A stretch of DNA of 64,000 bases from DIGJ01 sp041821315. Lineage in GTDB: Bacteria > Bacillota > Clostridia > Lachnospirales > Lachnospiraceae. The notes beneath the pieces are model-generated. The model made no database searches, was not told the DNA's origin, and saw nothing but the letters and a program-made list of their open reading frames with translations. Position numbers and translations under genes: made by a program. The first letter of the stretch is position 1. Each line of letters begins with the position of its first letter. Positions 28,701 to 36,179 of this stretch are shown here, in pieces. The stretch covers positions 1-64,000 of the forward strand of contig JBGUEO010000018.1 in NCBI GenBank assembly GCA_041821315.1. Direction: 5' to 3'.

Positions 28701-31179
28701 TCGTTCGGCAGAATTTCCAACTGGTGTACTAGCAGGCGATACGGTAGATGTAGAAGGGGTATGTTCTGCATATAAGGGAACTTATCAACTTAGAGTCGGT
28801 TCTTCCTTTGACTTTATAAAAGAAGCAGGGGTGGAAGAACCAATCGTTGATAAAGATTCGTATCGTATTCCGGTTGTCGAAACTACGGATGTTCATGGAT
28901 TTTTGTTAGATGTATCTTCAGGAGATCCTTCTACTTATCAATATCGGTTGGCTCGTGTGGCGGATGCAGTGGATGACTTGCGTGCGGATGACACAAAAGG
29001 AGATGTCCTTTTGTTAGATGGAGGCGATATTTATCAAGGAAATCCAGTTTCTAATTTATTAGAAGGGGAGTCCATGATTGCAGCGTATGATTACATGAAG
29101 TACGATGCAGTAGCACTTGGAAATCATGAATTTGACTGGTCTGTAACGGATTTGATTGATAGTGATGCAACAATGGGATCCTATAGCCTAAGTAATAGCA
29201 TTGGTACAGTTTCTGGTGATAGTCAGATTCCAGTACTTTGCAGTAATATTTATAAAGCAGGTACCGATGAAAAAGTTGACTTTACAAAAGATTATATTAT
29301 TGTAAATAAAGAAGGTCAAAGCTTAAATGGAGAAAAGAAGACCTTTAAGGTTGCTATTTTTGGATATGCAGAGGATTATTCTTCGGATATTATGGCTGCA
29401 AAGATTGCACCATATGAAATAAAAGAAAGTGATTTAAGCAAGCTGGAAATAGAGGCAAAACAATTAGAAGCAAGCAAAGAAGCGGATGTTTGTATACTGC
29501 TATCACATGCTGGAGCTGCTAGTATGTCAAAGAGTTTATCAAGTGATACTGCGTTTGATATGGTTCTTGGTGGACATACACATGTGGATGCTGCTAAGAA
29601 TTCTGCTGATACAACAAGTGTACCATATCTTCAAACGAAAAATCAGGTGTATAGTTATGGATATGCCGAGCTTTGTGTATCAACTGGCGGAGCTGTAAGC
29701 GTAGAAAACGCAGAAAATAAGACAGTATATTCTAGTGGGACAAAAGCAACTCTTTATAATACAACTGCAAACGCTGAAAACCTCGATCCTGAGATTATTA
29801 AAATAAGTAATATTGCAGTTCAAGAAGTGGCACCTACTATGAATGTAGAACTAGGTACGATAACGGAGCAGGTAACGAAGACTGCAATCAATGGAAATGC
29901 ATATTCATCCACTGCTGGCAACTTTATGACCGAACTTATGAATGCTGCAACAGGTGCGAAAGTATCGTTTACAAACAATGGAGGTATTCGCACTGAATTT
30001 ACCTATGATGACTCGAAGCGCATGTTAACGGCAGGAGATATTTATACCATTGCTCCATTCTGCAATTTGTTACCAACCTTTGAACTTACTTATAAAGAGT
30101 TAATAGATTTGATTCAATATGCAATTGGAGATGGATCTTCGCTAGGACTTAGAATGGGCGGAGCAACTGCATACTATGATGGAACAACAGTTAAGACCTT
30201 ATTTATTGGAGATAAGCTAATCTACAAAGATGGAACATATCAGACAGGATATAGTGAGAGTGGCACAATTCTTGTATCTACCAATGAGTATATTGCAACT
30301 GCTTCTGGTACACCATTCAAATCAAAAACATCCATCGAAGCTTCAAAGGGTGAAACTGCATTAACTGATAATGAGGCATTTATAGCAGCGCTTAAGATGG
30401 AAGGAGCTGCAAATAGTGGAAGTATTTATGTGAATCCAAATGCTACATTGATAGAGGATACATGGGACGGAACAAGCGTTCCAGAGGATAAGAGTGATCG
30501 ATTCACTAAGAAAAGTGATGATACTTATAATGGACCTGTAATAAATCCGACAACGGATGATAAGACAGATGATTCTAAGGAAAACCCATCAACGGGAGTA
30601 GGCCAGGTAGTTGTTATTGATAAGGCGGATAATGTTACAACATCGATTTCGACCAATTCGATAAAAGCAACAGAAAAGAAAGGCGTATTTTACAATAAAG
30701 AGGGTAAAAAGATAACAGATGCAATCGTTACTACGGAAGCAGGAGAACGGTTTATCATAAATGAAGATGGTGAAAAGTATGTTTCGGCTATTGTTGAAAC
30801 GAAAAATGGAACAAAGTATATCACCAGTGAAGAAGGAGCGGTAATTACCGGATCTGTTGTAGAAGTAAACGGTGTAAAGTTCTATACAACAAAGAATACA
30901 GGTAAAGTTATAACGAATAAGATCTTTAAAATGGATGGGGAAAAATACATTGCAACTAAGACAGGTGCCATAGCAAGAGGAACGATTGTTACAAAAGATG
31001 GGAACAAGTACTACACAACTAAGAATACGGGTAAAGTAGTTGCTGATAAGGTCTTTACTCTAAAAGGCAAGAAGTACATTGCAAGAAAAACCGGTAAATT
31101 AGTTGTTTCCAAGTGGATAACGATCGATGGAACGAAATACTATTGCAACAAAAATGGTGCTGTAATAAAAACAAAATAA
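25714..31179 (+). CDS. Secreted bifunctional 2',3'-cyclic phosphodiesterase/5'-nucleotidase with wall-binding repeats
   Basis: A 1821-aa exported protein resembling B. subtilis YfkN in carrying two complete metallophosphatase plus 5'-nucleotidase C-terminal units. Unit 1 (about 37-630) has STTDMHGK, DNGDTFQG, GNHEFNYP, GHDHSD and the NNYHLSNGPF substrate loop typical of CpdB-like enzymes. Unit 2 (about 1049-1570) has ETTDVHGF, DGGDIYQG, LGNHEFDW, GGHTHVD and NNGGIR. Between them lie OB-like YhcR-type modules (about 650-1040). The last 175 residues are KYYxTKxxGKVV repeats nearly matching those of the upstream PHP protein. The start is ATG 25714 with GGAGAG upstream. Expected to strip phosphate from extracellular nucleotides at the cell surface. 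Confidence 0.92.
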   Translation: MNVFKKMKRSMAITCAIAMTVTSIQVTPIVSKAAEGDNTKFVVLSTTDMHGKCWGTNVLNDTATSNTMLNVSTAVQSIRDQYNTSNQDNVILIDNGDTFQGTPVSSYSITSAGTDFTGETPMAIAMKYLDYDAFVLGNHEFNYPWDTMQKVYSYIKDSTIDVDADNEADAGVPVLAANLVYKETKDGHTANENAFGTWISKDITVGDKTLTVGILGLENTDCTRWDVVDNYPNVNFAHLENTSYDMVYEAQKYVNEMKTAGCDFVVVSYHSGLGSDSTDLTFGTNTENQALRVIKNTTGIDMMITGHDHSDSYTNQKYENKNGENVVVVNGGGTDLTKTEITATEQSDGSISYSVADETGNVDVTAYGQDETLKGLINNYAEQASAYVNQTCGTIADASWDTNSNYYLEQTDTMDLINRAQITEGEAYLKQKYASGEALSVLQAKYGDTYSLDVDMSASSVVVSKNYTVKAGPLTMKTIYEFYKYDNSLYILPVTGAQIKEFLEYVAENRIGYTIKNGAITYKTINDYFTCPVFYGLDFTYDMSKEAGNRVTILGFKSGKPFELDRTYNFAINNYHLSNGPFAKYTPADTIWSQTNDLGGGVVQDLIKDYVASASPAGISPDPSNWSVTYSAEIPVEEVKEKEPLEIYDPIPTTTFADTYATAVNIQAAAAKTSGKGVVIGQIVKTYNTKYHIMEDLIDGQIYGYLIYDSKNTYTDGDVVAVSGDFTSYGGIPEMGNVTDVKVIQSLGTDFMIAPQVVTVDKLGDDYINETIVVQDVAASNSTITDATGSVSFYSGASLPTDVTSGTTKIDAYAVCSSYSGTLQLRNASSADYVIHNGTPDPIADTLFSTGIGTISDAVAATKGDAVTALGQVVYKYCSLAGADGDKSSIILQDVISGKVVGIQVYDTKNFADYYIGDVVKVSGTRSDNGGVPQITASSVERVKTTVSFQPQMVTVNQLGENYLSEYIMIKTATVGTNVANGSTPVTDTTGSVNIYRSAEFPTGVLAGDTVDVEGVCSAYKGTYQLRVGSSFDFIKEAGVEEPIVDKDSYRIPVVETTDVHGFLLDVSSGDPSTYQYRLARVADAVDDLRADDTKGDVLLLDGGDIYQGNPVSNLLEGESMIAAYDYMKYDAVALGNHEFDWSVTDLIDSDATMGSYSLSNSIGTVSGDSQIPVLCSNIYKAGTDEKVDFTKDYIIVNKEGQSLNGEKKTFKVAIFGYAEDYSSDIMAAKIAPYEIKESDLSKLEIEAKQLEASKEADVCILLSHAGAASMSKSLSSDTAFDMVLGGHTHVDAAKNSADTTSVPYLQTKNQVYSYGYAELCVSTGGAVSVENAENKTVYSSGTKATLYNTTANAENLDPEIIKISNIAVQEVAPTMNVELGTITEQVTKTAINGNAYSSTAGNFMTELMNAATGAKVSFTNNGGIRTEFTYDDSKRMLTAGDIYTIAPFCNLLPTFELTYKELIDLIQYAIGDGSSLGLRMGGATAYYDGTTVKTLFIGDKLIYKDGTYQTGYSESGTILVSTNEYIATASGTPFKSKTSIEASKGETALTDNEAFIAALKMEGAANSGSIYVNPNATLIEDTWDGTSVPEDKSDRFTKKSDDTYNGPVINPTTDDKTDDSKENPSTGVGQVVVIDKADNVTTSISTNSIKATEKKGVFYNKEGKKITDAIVTTEAGERFIINEDGEKYVSAIVETKNGTKYITSEEGAVITGSVVEVNGVKFYTTKNTGKVITNKIFKMDGEKYIATKTGAIARGTIVTKDGNKYYTTKNTGKVVADKVFTLKGKKYIARKTGKLVVSKWITIDGTKYYCNKNGAVIKTK

Positions 31180-31230
31180 AGTGCAATACAAAAGTCTTCT
31201 GAAATTGAATGCTAAAGTGGGTAGGAAGAT

Positions 31231-31276
31231 AACAACAAAAATCGAGTGATAATGAACTCGATTTTTGTTGTTTATG
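31231..31276 (+). terminator. Rho-independent terminator after the nucleotidase gene
   Basis: Perfect 17-bp stem: AACAACAAAAATCGAGT (31231-31247) with ACTCGATTTTTGTTGTT (31256-31272). The T-run lies within the second arm. Confidence 0.9.
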
Positions 31277-31330
31277 GCGTCAAAAACTTTATGTATTATG
31301 AATATAGTGACATTTTTTTGAAATTTGTAC

Positions 31331-31359
31331 TTGCATTATGGAAGGAAGAATGATATAAT
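31331..31359 (+). promoter_or_regulatory. Sigma-A promoter of rpsF-ssb-rpsR
   Basis: TTGCAT at 31331-31336, 17-bp spacer, TATAAT at 31354-31359. An 85-nt leader to the rpsF ATG contains a CTCTAT/ATAGAG hairpin near 31394-31413. I could not confirm the known S6:S18 autoregulatory motif by eye. Confidence 0.7.
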
Positions 31360-31443
31360 TCTAATTTGTGAGACGTTTAAAATATTCCTTGTTCTCTATA
31401 CTGATAATAGAGAGCCAGAGACCAGAAGGAGGTGCAAACAACT

Positions 31444-31731
31444 ATGAATAAGTATGAATTAGTATTAGTTGTAAATGCAAAAATCGAAGACGATGCTAGA
31501 GTAGCAACTTTTGAAAAAGCCAAAGAGTACATCGAAAGATTCGGTGGTACAATTGTCAATGTAGACGAATGGGGCAAAAAGAGATTGGCTTATGAAATTC
31601 AAAAAATGAAAGAAGGATACTATTATATTATCAGCTTCGAATCTGAATCTACAACACCAGGCGAACTAGAACAAAGAGTTCGTATTATGGAAAATGTACT
31701 CAGATATTTATGCATTCGTGTAGACGCATAA
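31444..31731 (+). CDS. rpsF: 30S ribosomal protein S6
   Basis: Ribosomal protein S6 (95 aa), which binds 16S rRNA as a heterodimer with S18 in the 30S platform. The NKYELVLVVNAKIEDDAR start, the VDEWGKKRLAYEI core and the C-terminal RIMENVLRYLCIRVD match the family. The start is ATG 31444, following AGGAGGTG; the ATG at 31432 lies within the leader. First gene of the conserved rpsF-ssb-rpsR operon. Confidence 0.98.
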   Translation: MNKYELVLVVNAKIEDDARVATFEKAKEYIERFGGTIVNVDEWGKKRLAYEIQKMKEGYYYIISFESESTTPGELEQRVRIMENVLRYLCIRVDA

Positions 31732-31755
31732 GCATAGAGAAGGAGGTATTTCCTC

Positions 31756-32199
31756 ATGAATAAAGTAGTATTAATGGGTCGTTTAACAAGAGACCCTGAA
31801 GTTAGATATTCCCAAGGCGAGAATGCATCCGCAGTTGCTCGGTATACGTTGGCAGTAGATCGTAGATTTAAGCGCCAAGGTGATGAACAAACCGCTGATT
31901 TTATTAGCTGTGTTTCGTTTGGAAAGACGGCTGAGTTTATTGAACGGTATTTACATCAAGGCACTCGAATTACTGGTTGTGGTAGAATCCAGACTGGTAG
32001 TTATACCAACAAAGAGGGCGTTAAGGTATATACAACGGATGTAGTAATGGAAGAAGTTGAGTTTGCAGAAAGCAAAAATGCGAGTGCAGGCAATAATGCA
32101 GGAGGCTTTCAGCCAACCGCACCTTCTCCTAGCAACGCAGTTGGGGATGGATTCATGAATATTCCAGATGGAATTGATGAAGAGTTACCATTTAACTAG
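31756..32199 (+). CDS. ssb: Single-stranded DNA-binding protein
   Basis: SSB (147 aa) protects single-stranded DNA and recruits replication and repair proteins. The N-terminal OB fold (about residues 1-105) has MNKVVLMGRLTRDPEVRYS and ADFISCVSFGKTAEFIERYL, followed by a Ser/Asn/Gly-rich linker. The acidic tail ends DEELPFN, close to the canonical D-D-x-P-F tip used for partner binding but with an extra Asn at the very end. It sits 24 bp after rpsF and 55 bp before rpsR; co-expression with S6 and S18 is typical of Firmicutes. Confidence 0.97.
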   Translation: MNKVVLMGRLTRDPEVRYSQGENASAVARYTLAVDRRFKRQGDEQTADFISCVSFGKTAEFIERYLHQGTRITGCGRIQTGSYTNKEGVKVYTTDVVMEEVEFAESKNASAGNNAGGFQPTAPSPSNAVGDGFMNIPDGIDEELPFN

Positions 32200-32254
32200 A
32201 GTTATATTTTAGAAAATGACATGCTGCAAGGCAGCGGATAAGGAGGTCATGATT

Positions 32255-32533
32255 ATGCCATATAATAAGAGTGATAGAGGCGACAGAGCGGATTCTCCAA
32301 TGAAGAGAAGAGGCGGAATGCGTAGAAGAAAAAAAGTTTGCGTATTTTGTGCTGATAAAGAACACAAAGCAATCGATTATAAAGATGTAAATAAATTAAA
32401 AAGATATGTATCAGAAAGAGGTAAAATTCTTCCTAGAAGAATTACTGGAAACTGTGCAAAACACCAGAGAGCCCTTACTGTTGCAATTAAGAGAGCAAGA
32501 CATATCGCTTTAATGCCTTACACATTGGATTAA
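32255..32533 (+). CDS. rpsR: 30S ribosomal protein S18
   Basis: Ribosomal protein S18 (92 aa), the S6 partner in the 30S platform. The basic N-terminal MKRRGGMRRRKKVCVFC region and the IDYKDVNKLKRYVSERGKI and HQRALTVAIKRARHIALMPY segments are diagnostic. The cysteines in VCVFCADK and TGNCAKHQ match the zinc-type (C+) paralog. ATG 32255 (MPYNKSDRG) is chosen with GGAGG 8 nt upstream. Last gene of the operon, followed by a terminator. Confidence 0.97.
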   Translation: MPYNKSDRGDRADSPMKRRGGMRRRKKVCVFCADKEHKAIDYKDVNKLKRYVSERGKILPRRITGNCAKHQRALTVAIKRARHIALMPYTLD

Positions 32534-32627
32534 TCCAAGTTAAATCAAGGGTTTGCGAGGTTGTGAAGGGTCGTAGTACACGACTTGTACACACTTTGCG
32601 ATTGAAAATGAATAGGTGAAAAGATAG

Positions 32628-32664
32628 AGCCATTCCATTGGAAACTGTGGGGTGGCTTTTTTGT
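32628..32664 (+). terminator. Rho-independent terminator of the rpsF operon
   Basis: AGCCATTCCA (32628-32637) pairs with TGGGGTGGCT (32648-32657), including two G-U pairs, followed by TTTTTT. Otherwise 32534-32787 holds only the short GTCGT...ACGAC palindrome near 32570 and no gene that I can support. Confidence 0.85.
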
Positions 32665-32787
32665 GATGCCCTTTACATAATATGGGGGGATTAAAATACT
32701 ACAGTATTTGCACCACTTTAATGGGAAGTTTAAAAGATAAACCAGATATGGCGACACCATATAAAAGTGAATATTTGAAAATACTGG

Positions 32788-33006
32788 ATGAAATTTTTAT
32801 TGGAAAGATCAAAAATTAACGTTCAAGACGGAATTTTCAACGTTTATGACAAATATGGTAATAATGAATTTAGTTGTGATATTATATATTTAGAATCCAT
32901 CAAAGTTATAAGGCACAACAAAAATATATTTATCAAAATTAAGAAAGGAGGGTTATATGAAAAAAAAAGTGGCTATATTTATGACTATACTTTTATTCTC
33001 GCTTAG
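32788..33006 (+). CDS. Small ORF, possible LURP-one-like fragment
   Basis: A 72-aa ORF with no clear ribosome site. Its first 35 residues (MKFLLERSKINVQDG, then FNVYDKYGN) resemble the start of LURP-one-related (LOR) beta-barrel proteins, which are normally about 160 aa or longer, so this would be a truncated piece. The 3' end overlaps the next signal-peptide gene by 50 bp in another frame. AT-rich. It may be a decayed remnant in an accessory island rather than an expressed gene. Confidence 0.3.
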   Translation: MKFLLERSKINVQDGIFNVYDKYGNNEFSCDIIYLESIKVIRHNKNIFIKIKKGGLYEKKSGYIYDYTFILA

Positions 33007-33400
33007 TATTTTACCTTTTACAAAAACTAATGCAAGCGAAAATAAACAAGTCAATAAAGAAGATTCAATAATTTCAATTGACGTTATATATGATACATGG
33101 GAAGATGCCAGAGATGCAGGCGAATTCTATAAATTTGACAATAATGGATCAGCAGAATTTTTAAAGGCTAAGTGTGCTCACGTAATAGAAAATACCAAAA
33201 AATTTATAGTAACATATTCCAATGAAAATTCAATAATTTCAATTGACGTTATATATGATACATGGGAAGATGCCAGAGATGCAGGCGAATTTTATGAATT
33301 TGACAATGATGGATCAACAAAAGTTTTACAAGCTAAATGCGCTAATAGAATAGAAAATACCGAAAAATTTATAGTAACATATTCCGATAAAAAGTATTAA
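32957..33400 (+). CDS. Small secreted protein with two 55-residue tandem repeats
   Basis: A 147-aa exported protein of unknown function. A signal peptide (Lys-rich start, hydrophobic core at about residues 6-22, cleavage near TNA-SE) is followed by two tandem 55-residue units. Each unit begins SIISIDVIYDTWEDARDAGE and ends FIVTYS. Each unit has one Cys (KCAH / KCAN), so a disulfide is possible. A strong AAAGGAGGG site precedes the ATG. The next gene, 19 bp downstream, also encodes a small secreted protein, suggesting a two-gene unit. I do not recognise the family. Confidence 0.75.
   Translation: MKKKVAIFMTILLFSLSILPFTKTNASENKQVNKEDSIISIDVIYDTWEDARDAGEFYKFDNNGSAEFLKAKCAHVIENTKKFIVTYSNENSIISIDVIYDTWEDARDAGEFYEFDNDGSTKVLQAKCANRIENTEKFIVTYSDKKY
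33063..33392 (+). repeat. 165-bp tandem duplication inside a secreted-protein gene
   Basis: Two adjacent copies, starting at 33063 and 33228, have a period of 165 bp. The first roughly 65 nt of each copy are identical, and later parts differ by a few substitutions. The period is an exact multiple of three, so the reading frame is kept. Confidence 0.9.
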
Positions 33401-33419
33401 TTGAAAAAGGAGAAATCAC

Positions 33420-33758
33420 ATGAAAATTCAAAAAAAAATTATGGTATTATTAAGTTTAACTATCGCTTTATTTGGTACATCAAGCATTGCTTGCGGAAGC
33501 GAAGTACCTATTGCAAACAATCAAAATTCATTTGAAAGTTCTATTATTACGCCAAACTCTGCATTTAAGACCTATGTATCTGGCATAACTTATTCTTACG
33601 CTAATTTTTCTGATATACCAACAACTCATGAATATTCATATTACAATACTACTTTGCAAACTTGGATGTCAGGAACTTTATCTTTAACATCAACTAAAAA
33701 GAACGGTTCCCTTTGGGATGCTTCATATGCTGGTTATTTAATGGGTTCAGGTTTATAA
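33420..33758 (+). CDS. Small secreted protein of unknown function
   Basis: A 112-aa protein with a clear signal peptide (hydrophobic core at about residues 8-22, cleavage near IACGS). The mature part of roughly 85 residues is rich in Ser, Thr and Tyr and ends GYLMGSGL. The MSGTLSLTSTKKNGSLWDASYAGYL segment resembles beta-hairpin motifs of small secreted Firmicute proteins. A bacteriocin-like or surface role is conceivable, but no leader, immunity or transporter gene is adjacent. A GGAG site lies about 9 nt upstream. It lies 19 bp after another small secreted protein gene. Confidence 0.7.
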   Translation: MKIQKKIMVLLSLTIALFGTSSIACGSEVPIANNQNSFESSIITPNSAFKTYVSGITYSYANFSDIPTTHEYSYYNTTLQTWMSGTLSLTSTKKNGSLWDASYAGYLMGSGL

Positions 33759-33934
33759 AATAAAATCCAGAAAATATAAAGTAACAATATTTAAAATCAT
33801 ATTTAACATACTATAATTGTTATTTTACGAACAAAAAAAGAGGATTTTATTATGTATCCCACTATTATAGCAAGGTAAAGCTTTACTTAACCTTCAAGGC
33901 AAATAGTACCAAAAAGTATACTTTATAAGAACAG

Positions 33935-33986
33935 TGCCAAAAGGGCTGCGTGAGAGGTTTTTAATACTCACACAACCCTTTTGGCA
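33935..33986. repeat. Palindrome in the 33759-34072 non-coding stretch
   Basis: TGCCAAAAGGG (33935-33945) pairs with CCCTTTTGGCA (33976-33986), with inner GTGAG/CTCAC pairing. No T-run follows on the plus strand, so it is not a standard terminator. The rest of 33759-34072 shows no gene. Confidence 0.6.
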
Positions 33987-34072
33987 TTAGTTCCGTTATA
34001 ATGTGCTTATTTTGGAACTGTATTGGGATATTAAAGTGTATTTAATAAGATGTAAAGAAATGGAGAAAATAT

Positions 34073-34237
34073 ATGAAATATATAGCGTATCACTGTACTA
34101 GTACGAAAGACCAGAATACGGGCACGAACTTCAATCGCCCAACGTACCAGATTTTGAGGAATCAGATTAATGATATTAAAAATTTCCATTCAGGGCTTGG
34201 AAATGTAAACACTGCATCAAAAGTTGAAGCGGATTAA
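34073..34237 (+). pseudogene. Short ORF with serine-recombinase-like N-terminus, probable remnant
   Basis: A 54-aa ORF (MKYIAYHCTSTKDQN...) preceded by a GGAG site. The first 15 residues look like the N-terminal strand of serine recombinases (typically IAYYRVSTKEQN), where R-x-S supplies the catalytic serine. Here the Arg is replaced by Cys and the domain stops at once. The rest (FNRPTYQILRNQINDIKNF) does not continue a resolvase and may belong to a different small protein. Either a chimeric remnant of a mobile element or a genuine small gene paired with the coiled-coil gene downstream. Confidence 0.4.
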
Positions 34238-34316
34238 TTAATATGTAATATATGACGATATATTACAAACAGAGATACAGGGATGTATGCATATTTTTAT
34301 ACGAGGAGGTGGAGAT

Positions 34317-34916
34317 ATGAAAATAGGTGAAGCAAGACAGATTTATTCTGCACAGTTGCATGAGTACTGGGATCAGAAGCTGTCTTTAGCGAAAAAAAAG
34401 AAAGAATTAGAAGAGAAAAGCAATGCGATTTCGAATGAAAAGGAGCTTTTTTCCAATGAAGCAGCAACCTTGGAATTATCCTATAATGCTGTTTCAGAAA
34501 AGTATGAGGAATATAATAAGTTCATGGAGAAGATCATGGATATCCATACTGGCTTATTTAATGCAGAGGTATCGAAACAACAGAGCGATGTAATGTCTGA
34601 ATATTCCCAAGATATGGGAAAAATAATGGAGGTCGCAAGAAGAATCTCTAAGGGGGGAAAAGTTCCGGCCACAGATGAACAGAAACTCATGGAATACAGC
34701 ATGCAGATGTACATGTCTGCAAAAAACATGGCTATGATGAATGAGCTGAAAAAGAAAGAGGAATACGATTCCCTATGGGATGATGAAAAGGACACAAGAG
34801 AGAATCTGGACTCAAATGAAGTGGCAGATAATGCGGAGGTTGGTTTAGATGCTCCTGATGTAGTGGATGTGGAAGATGTGATGGAATCTGCTGTCAATGG
34901 CGATGTATTGGTATAG
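34317..34916 (+). CDS. Coiled-coil protein of unknown function
   Basis: A 199-aa soluble acidic protein. The N-terminal half (MKIGEARQIYSAQLHEYWDQ to about residue 105) is heptad-rich, charged coiled coil. A conserved-looking ATDEQKLMEYSMQMYMSAKNMAMM segment and the YDSLWDDE motif follow, then an acidic Asp/Val-rich tail. I associate this layout with an uncharacterised Lachnospiraceae family but cannot name a domain. The start ATG 34317 follows AGGAGGTGGAG. It stands alone in an accessory region. Confidence 0.7.
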   Translation: MKIGEARQIYSAQLHEYWDQKLSLAKKKKELEEKSNAISNEKELFSNEAATLELSYNAVSEKYEEYNKFMEKIMDIHTGLFNAEVSKQQSDVMSEYSQDMGKIMEVARRISKGGKVPATDEQKLMEYSMQMYMSAKNMAMMNELKKKEEYDSLWDDEKDTRENLDSNEVADNAEVGLDAPDVVDVEDVMESAVNGDVLV

Positions 34917-35091
34917 GTAAATGCAGTATAGAAATTAAGAACAGGCTGTTATTAAAATATATGTTAGAGCCAGTGATCCAAGAGCTTTTTTGTGATTGTT
35001 ATATAGAATAATAATTTAAATCTTTATAAAATCCTTATGTTCTCCTGTTATCATGAATGTAAAATGATAAAAAAACAGAAGGAGAATTATT

Positions 35092-35922
35092 ATGATTGAA
35101 CGAATAAAAGAAAATGGATTAACGGGGTTTCAAATTAAGATTATAGCTTTGGGATTAATGGTACTTGATCATATTTATTATTTTTTCTCGTTTACAGGAA
35201 AAGTCCCTCTAATTTTTAATCAGCTTGGAAGAATACCAGCTGCTCTTTTTTTATTTATGGTTATTGAAGGATTTTATCATACTTCGAATCGTAAAAAATA
35301 TTTTTTGCGAATCTATAGTGCAGGTGTATTAATGGGTATTGTGCAATATGCAATAATTATGATGGGGCTGATTCGAGGAGATGGATTCTATCCACAGAAT
35401 AACATTTTCGCTGCGTTTGCAATTATTATTGTAATTATGCAGGGAATCGAGTGGGTAAAAGAGGGTAAAAAAGCAAAAGGAATTTTAACAGCAGGATTTC
35501 CATTTCTAGTCTATAGTATTGTGACATTAATTTGTCCGGTATTACCTCAAAAAGTTCTTAGTCTTCTTGGGATAATGCTTATGACAGTATTGCCAATTCC
35601 ATTTAATGCAGAAGGAGGAATTGGGTTTATAGTAATCGGAGTTGTTATGTATTTGTTTCGTAAAAATCAAAAAAAACAGATTATTGCGTTTATAGTTGCT
35701 ACGTTAATTTTCGATATAGGAATGGCATTTATAGTCGGAGCTACTTGGATTACTTTATTTACAGAGTATTTTGAATGGATGGAGGTGTTTGCTGCGATAT
35801 TTATGTGCTTATACAATGGAAAACGCGGAAAAAGTGCAAAGAAATTATTCTACATATTCTATCCAGCACATATATATTTGCTTTATATCTTGTCTTTGGT
35901 AACTTTTTATGCAATATATTGA
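35092..35922 (+). CDS. TraX family membrane protein
   Basis: A 276-aa polytopic protein with about eight hydrophobic helices, matching the TraX family (F-pilin acetylase-like acyltransferases). Hallmarks are LTGFQIKIIALGLMVLDHI near the N-terminus, the GRIPAALFLFMVIEGFYHTSNRKKYFLRIY segment and the C-terminal KLFYIFYPAHIYLLY motif. Chromosomal Clostridia copies are not linked to conjugation; an acetyltransferase role on a surface substrate is a guess. A good AGGAG site precedes the ATG. Monocistronic; the 175 bp upstream contain nothing I recognise. Confidence 0.88.
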   Translation: MIERIKENGLTGFQIKIIALGLMVLDHIYYFFSFTGKVPLIFNQLGRIPAALFLFMVIEGFYHTSNRKKYFLRIYSAGVLMGIVQYAIIMMGLIRGDGFYPQNNIFAAFAIIIVIMQGIEWVKEGKKAKGILTAGFPFLVYSIVTLICPVLPQKVLSLLGIMLMTVLPIPFNAEGGIGFIVIGVVMYLFRKNQKKQIIAFIVATLIFDIGMAFIVGATWITLFTEYFEWMEVFAAIFMCLYNGKRGKSAKKLFYIFYPAHIYLLYILSLVTFYAIY

Positions 35923-36024
35923 ACGAATAAAAAAAGATTAGCCCGATAGTGTACAGCTATGTTAAATCTGGAAATCAAGATTATACAAAATTGTGCACAC
36001 GTTTTATATAAGATAAAAGTAGAG

Positions 36025-36057
36025 CCACTACATGGAAAACTGTGTAGTGGATTTTTT
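36025..36057 (+). terminator. Rho-independent terminator after the TraX gene
   Basis: CCACTACA (36025-36032) pairs with TGTAGTGG (36043-36050), followed by ATTTTTT. It lies about 100 bp after the gene and closely resembles the terminator at 32628 in surrounding sequence (AGAGCCA...GGAAA...CTGTG). Confidence 0.8.
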
Positions 36058-36179
36058 AGGTTATACGTATATTTAAATGAGAAAACAGTAAATAAAATGA
36101 CAAATAGAAAGCCATAATATGACATATTTAATCGGAGAATTTTGTCATGTCAACAGGCGTAATGGTTTTCGTGATTTTA

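Noticed and set aside
31360..31443. Known S6:S18 autoregulatory leader motif before rpsF
   Set aside because: A hairpin is present, but the conserved S6:S18 binding sequence could not be identified by eye.
33420..33758. Bacteriocin gene
   Set aside because: Small secreted product, but no double-glycine leader, immunity protein or dedicated ABC exporter nearby; left as unknown.
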